Shown: piece by piece, positions 14,557-19,969 of the stretch
Numbering within the stretch: position 1 is the first letter of the stretch
How the letters are laid out: each line of letters begins with the position of its first letter
Assembly (NCBI GenBank): GCA_964652125.1
Contig: CAZZAE010000015.1
Span: 1-19,969, forward strand
DNA length: 19,969 nt
From: CAZFNQ01 sp964652125
GTDB lineage: Bacteria > Patescibacteriota > Saccharimonadia > Saccharimonadales > JANWIN01
Reading direction: 5' to 3'
Notes under the pieces: model-generated
Seen by the model: the letters and a program-made list of their open reading frames with translations, nothing else
Databases searched by the model: none
Told to the model about the DNA's origin: nothing
Made by a program: the position numbers and the translations under genes

Positions 14557-15240
14557 ATGATTCTACTTGATAGGGTAAGTAAAAGTTATAACCGAAATAT
14601 CGCTCCCGCACTGGAGAGAGTCAGTCTGCATGTTGAACCGAAAGAGTTTGTAATCATTGTCGGTCCGAGTGGTGCAGGTAAGTCTACTTTGTTGAAACTA
14701 CTAACGCGTGAGGAAAAACCTACAGGTGGAAAAATAATTGTCGGGGGTATAGATTATGACAAACTTAAAGATAAAGAAATTCCACTGTTAAGGCGTAAAA
14801 TCGGGGTAGTTTTTCAAGACTATAAGCTGTTAAACGGTAAGAATGTATATGAAAACGTGGCTTTTGCACTAGAAATGGTGGGAATGAGCAATGCTGAAAT
14901 TCATCATACAGTTCCAAGGGTTCTAGATATTGTTGGACTGAAAGGCAAGGAAAAGCGCATGCCATTAGAATTATCCGGTGGTGAACGTCAGAGGGTAGCT
15001 ATCGCTCGGGCAATAGTACGACAACCTAAAATATTGATAGCTGATGAGCCAACAGGTAATTTAGACCCTAAACATGCATGGGATGTAATTAAAGTCTTAG
15101 AGAAAATAAATCGTTACGGGACCACAGTTTTACTGACAACTCACAATCAGGATATTGTAAATCGGCTGAAGCGTAGAGTTATCACTATTAGCGACGGAAA
15201 AATAGTTAGTGATCGAGCAGGTGGAGCATATAAAGCATGA
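14557..15240 (+). CDS. ftsE: Cell-division ABC transporter ATPase FtsE
   Basis: A 227-residue ABC ATPase. Walker A GPSGAGKST (36-44), Q-loop VVFQDYKLL (Q87), signature LSGGERQRVAIARA (139-152), Walker B ILIADEP followed by TGNLDP (159-171), and the H-loop in TTHNQDI are all intact. The KSYNRNIAPALERVSL start and the FQDYKLL Q-loop are characteristic of FtsE. With FtsX it forms a mechanotransmitting complex at the septum that uses ATP hydrolysis to switch on an extracellular peptidoglycan hydrolase rather than to transport a solute. Its stop overlaps the ftsX start (ATGA, 15237-15240), so the two subunits are translationally coupled. Confidence 0.97.
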   Translation: MILLDRVSKSYNRNIAPALERVSLHVEPKEFVIIVGPSGAGKSTLLKLLTREEKPTGGKIIVGGIDYDKLKDKEIPLLRRKIGVVFQDYKLLNGKNVYENVAFALEMVGMSNAEIHHTVPRVLDIVGLKGKEKRMPLELSGGERQRVAIARAIVRQPKILIADEPTGNLDPKHAWDVIKVLEKINRYGTTVLLTTHNQDIVNRLKRRVITISDGKIVSDRAGGAYKA

Positions 15241-16199
15241 GTAACTGGGAACGATTGATGCGTTGGCTAACTACGCTACGACGTATCATTAGAAGCGGTT
15301 GTATAAATTTTGTGCGCAACTCTTGGCTTAGCATAGCGGCAATGGCAGTAATGATAATTACGCTTACAATCGTTCTTTTTTCTCTAATAGCTAATGCCAC
15401 GTTCAATAATACAGTTCAACAAATAACTAATAAAATTAATGTCTCGGTATATTTAAAAGACTCAGTTAATCAACAGCAAACAGATGAATTAACCTCTCAA
15501 ATAAAGCATCTTGATAACGTGGAATCAGTTACTTACGTTTCAAAAGATCAAGCATTGGCCGATTATAATAAGCAATATGCTGGTAACCGCGATCTGTTGT
15601 TAGCTGCTGCAGAGGCTGGAAACCCTTTACCGGCAACTCTTCAAATCAAACCGAAAGATACAAATAAACTCACAGGAATTAAAACTTTTCTAGATAAGCC
15701 TGATATTCAAGCTCTACAAGCTGAGCCAAGCTCATATTCAGGAACTCTTAAGGAGGCAGTAGATAATATTTCTCATGCTTCGATCTTTTTAAGAAGAGCC
15801 GCAGCAGCTGGGGTAATAGTTTTTGCCCTTATTTCAATAATGATTATATTTAATACTATACAAATGGCTATATTTAATAGGCGCGAAGAACTTACAATAA
15901 TGCGATTATTAGGTGCAAGTACATCATATATTCGAGGTCCATTTGTGGTAGAGAGTATGCTCTACGGTGTTTTTTCTGCCGTCATATCGGTGGTATTGCT
16001 AAACGGCCTTTTTGCAGTATCTTCATCGACTCTTCAGGCTTCAAATTTTGGTGTTTTGGATATAAATTATGCCAATGACTATTTTGCTAGCCACTTTTGG
16101 AAGTTTTTGACTTTACAACTAGTGGTTGGTATATTGATAGGAGCCGCTTCGTCCACATTTGCTACGCGGCGATACCTAAAATTTAAGACAACTAAATAA
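15237..16199 (+). CDS. ftsX: Cell-division membrane protein FtsX
   Basis: A 320-residue partner of FtsE with the expected four membrane helices: about 31-54, 188-210, 235-261 and 289-309. Between helices 1 and 2 lies the large extracellular domain (55-185; VSVYLKDSVNQQQTDELTSQI, VTYVSKDQALADY, NPLPATLQIKP), which in other species contacts a coiled-coil hydrolase. The cytoplasmic stretch NRREELTIMRLLGAS after helix 2 is the conserved FtsX coupling region that docks on FtsE. The ATGA overlap with ftsE fixes the start. The next gene encodes a coiled-coil CHAP hydrolase, the likely target of this complex. Confidence 0.96.
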   Translation: MSNWERLMRWLTTLRRIIRSGCINFVRNSWLSIAAMAVMIITLTIVLFSLIANATFNNTVQQITNKINVSVYLKDSVNQQQTDELTSQIKHLDNVESVTYVSKDQALADYNKQYAGNRDLLLAAAEAGNPLPATLQIKPKDTNKLTGIKTFLDKPDIQALQAEPSSYSGTLKEAVDNISHASIFLRRAAAAGVIVFALISIMIIFNTIQMAIFNRREELTIMRLLGASTSYIRGPFVVESMLYGVFSAVISVVLLNGLFAVSSSTLQASNFGVLDINYANDYFASHFWKFLTLQLVVGILIGAASSTFATRRYLKFKTTK

Positions 16200-16230
16200 A
16201 GCTATACCGATAAAATAAAAAATCGTTCCG

Positions 16231-16359
16231 AAGGGTTCGATCTTGCCAAAAGGCCTGAAATAATGGGCGATTTTAGCCAACTTGGCAGATGCCAAACCCG
16301 GCAAAAAATTACTACGTTTTTGACAAGATCGAACTCCTCAAGTTTGGTCATGAGGGGTT
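16231..16359 (+). repeat. Structured intergenic element with inverted repeats between ftsX and the CHAP hydrolase
   Basis: The gap 16200-16396 contains three possible stems. The longest pairs GTTCGATCTTG (16235-16245) with CAAGATCGAAC (16324-16334), 11 perfect bp with further partial pairing at both ends, enclosing 78 nt. Inside is TTGGC-AGAT-GCCAA (16282-16295). Overlapping the right arm by three bases is AACTCCTCA/TGAGGGGTT (16332-16340/16351-16359), 9 bp with one G-U. The segment looks more GC-rich than its neighbours. It could be a regulatory RNA, a processing site, or a copy of a dispersed repeat; I do not recognise a known riboswitch class. Confidence 0.55.
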
Positions 16360-16377
16360 GAAATCTAACAGGGGGTA

Positions 16378-16386
16378 TGATATATT
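16378..16386 (+). promoter_or_regulatory. Extended -10 promoter of the CHAP hydrolase gene
   Basis: TGATATATT (TG-n-TATATT) ends 10 nt before the ATG at 16397. It matches the other near-leaderless promoters here and supports the downstream start. Confidence 0.45.
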
Positions 16387-16396
16387 GAGTAGGCTA

Positions 16397-17536
16397 ATGT
16401 CAAAACAAAAATTAAAATCTAATCTACCCTTATATTCTTTGACTGCTCGGAAGTTTGTGCTGGTCGTAATGGCGGTAGTTTTAGGTTTAGGCACTGCCTT
16501 AACTATTAAAGTTAGTGCTGATCAATTTGACCAAAAAATTAATAGTTTAGAACAACAAAATGCTGGCAAACAAGACGCCGTAGCTCAACTGGAAGAAAAA
16601 GCTAATAGTTATCAAGATGCGATAAATAAACTTCAAGCTCAGATTAGCTCATTGCAGTCATCTATTGATGCAAATCACGCCAAACAAGCAAAGCTTAATC
16701 AGCAAATTATCGAAGCTCAAGCTGAACTCGATAAGCAAAAGCAAATACTAGGTGAAAGTGTCCGAGCTATATATGTAGGTGGTCAGGTTACTACATTAGA
16801 AATGTTAGCCTCTAGTAATAACTTAAGTGATTTTGTAGACAAACAAGTTTATCAAAGTACAGTACAAGATAAGGTCAAAACTGCACTTGATGAGGTTACA
16901 GCTCTTAAGCTGAAATTACAGGACCAAAAAAATGAAGTTGAACAACTTTTAATAGATTTGCAAACTCAACAATCTCAACTGTCAGAGGCTAAGAGCAAGC
17001 AGGATCAACTGCTGTCATATAACCAAAGTCAACAGGATTCCTTTAACAAGCAAATACAAGCCAATCAATCAAAAATTGCAGATCTACGTGCTCAACAAGC
17101 GGCCATAAATGCCCAACACTTTTTGGGCTACACAATCGTAGCTGGTCATAATGGACGGGACACATATCCTAATACTTGGCGTAATGCTCCCCAGGATAGC
17201 ATGATTGACGCCTGGGGCATGTTTAATCGTGAATGTGTCAGTTACACTGCATGGAAAGTAGCCAGTAGTGGTCGACACATGCCTTACTGGGGTGGTTCAG
17301 GTAACGCAAATCAATGGCCAGATAATGCCCGGGCAGCTGGTATACCTGTTAGTAGCTCTCCTCGAGCCGGGGATATTGCCATTGCATATTGGGGATCTTT
17401 TGGGCACGCAATGCACGTAGACTCTGTCAATGATGATGGAACTATAAACATTAGCCAGTATAACTGGGATTACCATGGCACGTATTCAGAGATTTATCAT
17501 TTCAATACTTCCGGCCTGGTATTCATACACTTTTAG
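16397..17536 (+). CDS. Secreted coiled-coil CHAP-domain peptidoglycan hydrolase (PcsB-like)
   Basis: A 379-residue exported wall hydrolase. Residues 1-41 are a Sec signal peptide (basic start, hydrophobic core VLVVMAVVLGLGTAL, VSA before the cut). Residues 42-238 are two long coiled-coil stretches separated by a conserved-looking IYVGGQVTTLEMLASSNNLSDFVD region, as in PcsB/CwlO-type N termini. Residues 250-379 form the CHAP domain, with nucleophile C280 in NRECVSYTAWK, His337 in GHAMHVDSV, and ISQYNW. The frame is open from an ATG at 16289, but that start would put 36 odd residues before the signal peptide and lies in the hairpin of the intergenic element; 16397 has an extended -10 10 nt upstream. 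Next to ftsEX, it is the likely hydrolase activated by FtsX. Confidence 0.92.
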   Translation: MSKQKLKSNLPLYSLTARKFVLVVMAVVLGLGTALTIKVSADQFDQKINSLEQQNAGKQDAVAQLEEKANSYQDAINKLQAQISSLQSSIDANHAKQAKLNQQIIEAQAELDKQKQILGESVRAIYVGGQVTTLEMLASSNNLSDFVDKQVYQSTVQDKVKTALDEVTALKLKLQDQKNEVEQLLIDLQTQQSQLSEAKSKQDQLLSYNQSQQDSFNKQIQANQSKIADLRAQQAAINAQHFLGYTIVAGHNGRDTYPNTWRNAPQDSMIDAWGMFNRECVSYTAWKVASSGRHMPYWGGSGNANQWPDNARAAGIPVSSSPRAGDIAIAYWGSFGHAMHVDSVNDDGTINISQYNWDYHGTYSEIYHFNTSGLVFIHF

Positions 17537-17591
17537 CTTTAAAAATTGCATTTAGTCTTTGTAAACGTGCTACCCGCTAACGTCTATTGTG

Positions 17592-17600
17592 TGCCATAAT
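17592..17600 (+). promoter_or_regulatory. Extended -10 upstream of ctpA
   Basis: TGCCATAAT (TG-n-CATAAT) would start transcription near 17607, upstream of the ATG at 17619 and of a GGAGG (17621-17625) that sits 5 nt before an in-frame TTG at 17631. It excludes the upstream GTG at 17589 as the start on this transcript. Confidence 0.4.
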
Positions 17601-17618
17601 GTAGGCTGTATTTTGAAG

Positions 17619-18851
17619 ATGGAGGGATTCTTGTTCAGACATAGAGACTCACGATCGGCTAAGCGTTCAGTTATTTCTATTATTTCTGGGTCATTAACTA
17701 AAGCCATAGTTATTTTAGGTATTTTTTGGTTAGGGTTAGCTGTTGGGAGCGGGCACATTCAAATTGGCGGACTGAAAAGCGAACAAAAAATACTTCCATC
17801 GAACTTAAACTACTCGTCCGTTGAAACATTATACGATTCACTGCGTCAAAATTATGACGGGCAACTTGATGCTAACAAACTGTTGGATGGATTAAAACAT
17901 GGACTAGTCCAAGCCACAGGGGATCCTTATACAGATTACTTCACGCCTGCTGAGGCCAAAGATTTCAACAATCAACTAAATGGCACTTTTCAAGGAATTG
18001 GAGCAGAACTAAGCAAAGATAAAGATGGAAACCTTATTGTCGTAGCACCAATAGACGGTTTCCCAGCACAGAAAGCTGGATTAAAGTCTAAAGATATAAT
18101 TATTGATGTAAACCGTCTATCAACTGCTAATATGACGGTTGATGAAGCCGTTGGTCATATTCGTGGCCCGGCTGGAACAAAGGTTGTTTTAAAAATATTG
18201 CGGAACAAAAGCCAGACAATTAGCCTTACTATTATTCGTTCAGAGATAAAGATACCAAGCGTAGACTCTAAGATGTTAAAAAGTAATATAGGCTATATAA
18301 AAATAAGTGAATTTTCAAGTGATACAGGTGATTTGGCTCACAAAGCAGCTGATAATTTAAATAAGAAGGGAGCCAAGGCCATCATTTTAGATCTGCGTGG
18401 CGATCCGGGTGGAGAACTAAGTGCAGCAGTGGATGTTTCAAGCCTGTGGCTTAAACCTGGTCAAACTATTCTAACTACCCGGCGCGACGGTGAGATAGTA
18501 GATACATATCGGGCTCACGGTCCATCCACGTTGGTAGGTATTCCCACTGTAGTACTAATTGATGATGGTAGTGCCAGTGCCAGTGAGATCACTGCTGGTG
18601 CACTGCATGACAATCATGCTGCGACTCTAATTGGTGTCAAAAGTTTCGGCAAAGGCAGCGTGCAAGACGTTATCAATCTTGCAGATGGTGCCTTACTTAA
18701 AGTCACCATAGCTCGCTGGTACACACCTGACGGTAGAAATATAGATAAGCAAGGCATATCACCTGACAAATCCGTCAAACTTAGTGAAGCTGATAGTAAT
18801 GCAAACCGTGATCCTCAATTAGCAGCTGCTTTTAGCTACCTGAATAAATAA
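17619..18851 (+). CDS. ctpA: Carboxyl-terminal processing protease (S41, CtpA-like)
   Basis: A 410-residue membrane-anchored serine protease. A hydrophobic segment at about 26-43 is an uncleaved N-terminal anchor; residues 60-120 are the helical pre-PDZ region (GDPYTDYFTP); a PDZ domain spans about 122-205 (GTFQGIGAELS, FPAQKAGLKSKDIIIDVN); the S41 catalytic domain follows, with LDLRGDPGGEL, nucleophile S320 in DDGSASASEI, and general base K345 in SFGKGSVQ, 25 residues apart as usual. It is expected to trim extracellular proteins from their C termini, and next to the CHAP hydrolase it may regulate wall enzymes. The start is uncertain: the frame is open from GTG 17589; ATG 17619 is chosen here, but TTG 17631 has a better Shine-Dalgarno (GGAGG). 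Confidence 0.94.
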   Translation: MEGFLFRHRDSRSAKRSVISIISGSLTKAIVILGIFWLGLAVGSGHIQIGGLKSEQKILPSNLNYSSVETLYDSLRQNYDGQLDANKLLDGLKHGLVQATGDPYTDYFTPAEAKDFNNQLNGTFQGIGAELSKDKDGNLIVVAPIDGFPAQKAGLKSKDIIIDVNRLSTANMTVDEAVGHIRGPAGTKVVLKILRNKSQTISLTIIRSEIKIPSVDSKMLKSNIGYIKISEFSSDTGDLAHKAADNLNKKGAKAIILDLRGDPGGELSAAVDVSSLWLKPGQTILTTRRDGEIVDTYRAHGPSTLVGIPTVVLIDDGSASASEITAGALHDNHAATLIGVKSFGKGSVQDVINLADGALLKVTIARWYTPDGRNIDKQGISPDKSVKLSEADSNANRDPQLAAAFSYLNK

Positions 18852-18866
18852 TCAAAAATATTGCGT

Positions 18867-18895
18867 TTGCAATAAGCACCTGAAAAGCGTATATT
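18867..18895 (+). promoter_or_regulatory. Sigma-70-like promoter of the CMP-kinase-like gene
   Basis: TTGCAA (18867-18872), a 17-nt spacer and TATATT (18890-18895) make the most complete -35/-10 pair in the window. Transcription would begin about 18902, giving a leader of roughly 9 nt before the ATG at 18911. There is no Shine-Dalgarno. The -35 overlaps a small ATTGC/GCAAT hairpin (18860-18873) after ctpA. Confidence 0.5.
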
Positions 18896-18910
18896 CTTAT
18901 AAGTTTAATT

Positions 18911-19852
18911 ATGGCAAATACAGAAATATCGGATTTATATGTGTTTGAGTTCGGAGGTACTGGCCGTAGTGGTAAGAATACTATTGTTAGTCATTTGGCC
19001 GAAACTTACCCAGGTATTGCTACTGAAGAAACGGGCAGGGACTACAGAGTAGTTACCAAAAAACTACTTCTAGATGGTGTAATTGAGCTTGATATGCCAG
19101 ATGAAGTGGTAACAAAAACTGTCGACAATGTTGGCGCTAAATCTTTAACTGATATTGTCAGTGAAGCACATAGTTTTGTCTCTCAGCACGGAGTTGAAGC
19201 AATTCATTCAGATGACGTAAATAAGCTGGTCGGTGTGATTAGTCCAGTACAAGCACTTCGTAGTGCCGTAAAGTCGGGTTTCCAGAATCGAATTGAAAAA
19301 AAACGAGACGATGATAACTACGGCATCCTATTAGTAGATGGTCGTAATCTTGCTCCTGTTGTTCGAGGCGTGGCAGGAGTTGAATTAGTTATGCGAACAT
19401 TTGTAACTTGTGAGTCAAGTGAAGCCGCTAGGCGAGAAATACTCAGACAACGACTTAGCATCGAAACTTCCGAAGCTCGTGAAATGTTTCGCAGGCAAGT
19501 CGAACTAATAGAAAAACGTAACGATCATGATAGAAACCGTTCAATTGACCCGGTTATTCCAGATGAGGATGCTATCGATTACTGGAAAGACCCCTGGATT
19601 TTAGACATGACCGCTCAGCGATATGCAGATGAATATTTCGGAGGAGATTATATGGAATCACTTGACCAATTAAACGTTAATCAAAGGAATATGAAAGATG
19701 TCTTTCGTATAGGAGTAGGAACAGAAGCGGCATCTCACGACAGGCAAATATATTTCGACACGACTCCATTTTTTGCATCATATGTAGATTCTAAAAATGC
19801 TATGTTAACGGCTGCAGATCAAATGTTTATGGAAGCATTAATGTTAATCTGA
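18911..19852 (+). CDS. Divergent cytidylate-kinase-like P-loop kinase with a C-terminal insertion
   Basis: A 313-residue P-loop protein that follows the cytidylate kinase plan. The phosphate-binding loop is GGTGRSGKNT (15-24), comparable to G-x-x-G-x-GKGT. ETGRDYRVVTKKLLLDGV (40-57) matches the D-TG-x-x-YRA-x-T-x-x-x-L-x-x-GV substrate site; VGVISPVQALRSAVKSGFQ (107-125) and VDGRNLAPVV (142-151) correspond to the SxxxxVRxxLxxxQ and EGRDIGTVV segments; RNDHDRNRSIDPVIPDEDAI (203-222) matches the lid region. The family's closing D-TT appears only at 283-285 (IYFDTT), after about 55 inserted residues. EGRD is DGRN here, so the substrate may differ from CMP. The gene directly precedes pyrG, which supports a pyrimidine role. 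It could be an authentic CMP kinase of this lineage or a paralogue. Confidence 0.7.
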   Translation: MANTEISDLYVFEFGGTGRSGKNTIVSHLAETYPGIATEETGRDYRVVTKKLLLDGVIELDMPDEVVTKTVDNVGAKSLTDIVSEAHSFVSQHGVEAIHSDDVNKLVGVISPVQALRSAVKSGFQNRIEKKRDDDNYGILLVDGRNLAPVVRGVAGVELVMRTFVTCESSEAARREILRQRLSIETSEAREMFRRQVELIEKRNDHDRNRSIDPVIPDEDAIDYWKDPWILDMTAQRYADEYFGGDYMESLDQLNVNQRNMKDVFRIGVGTEAASHDRQIYFDTTPFFASYVDSKNAMLTAADQMFMEALMLI

Positions 19853-19890
19853 GTTTTTCTCTTTTCTATTTTATAGGAGTTATGGTAGCA

Positions 19891-19930
19891 TTAGGGCAAT
19901 AAAGTGCCTTGAGAGCCTTTAGGAAGGAAT
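19891..19930 (+). promoter_or_regulatory. Leader of pyrG with small hairpins near its Shine-Dalgarno
   Basis: The 82-bp gap before pyrG contains AGGGCA...TGCCTT (19893-19912, short stem) and CCTT-TAGG-AAGG (19916-19927), whose right arm is part of the Shine-Dalgarno AGGAAGG (19921-19927). This could hide the ribosome site. Confidence in any regulatory role is low. Confidence 0.25.
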
Positions 19931-19934
19931 AGCG

Positions 19935-19969
19935 GTGGCAAAAAGACCGACTAAGTATATATTTGTAAC
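19935..19969 (+). CDS. pyrG: CTP synthase, N-terminal fragment (runs off the window)
   Basis: Eleven complete codons from a GTG start give M-A-K-R-P-T-K-Y-I-F-V, the conserved opening of CTP synthase (TKYIFVTGGV in the family, at the start of the synthetase P-loop domain). The enzyme aminates UTP to CTP with glutamine. AGGAAGG (19921-19927) is a strong Shine-Dalgarno 7 nt upstream, which decides the GTG start. The position next to a cytidylate-kinase-like gene supports the call. Only the first residues are visible. Confidence 0.85.
   Translation, partial: MAKRPTKYIFV

Noticed and set aside
3301..15240. UGA recoded as glycine (as in Gracilibacteria/Absconditabacteria)
   Set aside because: TGA ends several genes at natural C termini or overlaps (3301, 5529, 12115, 15238, 19850), and RF2 is intact.
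16231..16248. tRNA T-loop-like GGTTCGATC
   Set aside because: No acceptor stem, D arm or anticodon arm can be built around it.
16289..16396. Upstream ATG extending the CHAP hydrolase by 36 residues
   Set aside because: It would place a polar, unrelated stretch before a standard signal peptide, lies in the loop of a hairpin, and has no promoter or Shine-Dalgarno; 16397 has an extended -10 at the usual distance.
17589..17618. GTG start giving a longer CtpA
   Set aside because: The GTG overlaps the probable extended -10 (17592-17600), so it would not be on the transcript; later starts fit better.
19882..19902. Six-codon leader peptide before pyrG (MVALGQ)
   Set aside because: Its TAGGAG is only 2 nt from the ATG, too close for initiation, and nothing in the peptide relates to pyrimidine control.

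Overview
The window (about 20 kb, low GC, almost fully coding, genes nearly all on the + strand) looks like a chromosomal segment of a monoderm Patescibacterium (CPR), most likely Candidatus Saccharibacteria (TM7). The reasons are small, tightly packed housekeeping genes, a class I (archaeal-type) lysyl-tRNA synthetase, a short HPF, a Gram-positive-style prfB-ftsE-ftsX-CHAP hydrolase-ctpA block, and the apparent use of bare -10 elements placed directly before start codons. TGA is an ordinary stop here and RF2 is intact, so the UGA=Gly code of Gracilibacteria/Absconditabacteria does not apply. The lineage is inferred from gene content, not proven.

Layout. 1-2400: 3' end of proS, greA, and lysS (class I). 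2397-2933 (-): msrA, convergent with lysS; the two share a CTAG that carries both stop codons. 3043-5531: the accessory-looking part, with a small three-helix membrane protein, a HELIORHODOPSIN, a HAD phosphatase and a Cas4/RecB-like PD-(D/E)XK nuclease. 5674-7312: serS and a short ribosome hibernation factor. 7361-9421: a divergent, apparently soluble bacterial sugar-transferase homologue and purB. 9505-13397: secA translationally coupled (GTGA) to an M16 zinc peptidase. 13444-18851: prfB, ftsE, ftsX, a secreted coiled-coil CHAP peptidoglycan hydrolase (PcsB-like) and a CtpA/S41 protease. 18911-end: a cytidylate-kinase-like protein followed by the start of pyrG.

How they fit together. FtsE/FtsX and the adjacent CHAP hydrolase form the expected ATP-gated septal wall-cleavage module, with CtpA as a possible processing protease and SecA/M16 on the export side. 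The CMP-kinase-like gene and CTP synthase form a pyrimidine nucleotide pair. msrA and the heliorhodopsin unit are divergently transcribed from one 109-bp intergenic region, which suggests a light/oxidative-stress link.

Most noteworthy: (1) the heliorhodopsin keeps the retinal Lys but has Asn where the Schiff-base counterion Glu normally sits, and it carries unusual membrane Asp residues; (2) most genes without a Shine-Dalgarno have a -10 hexamer, often extended (TGn), 6-10 nt before the ATG, implying many near-leaderless mRNAs with one promoter per gene; (3) a structured intergenic element with long inverted repeats lies between ftsX and the CHAP hydrolase; (4) two enzymes, the sugar-transferase homologue and the CMP-kinase homologue, diverge from their families in key regions.
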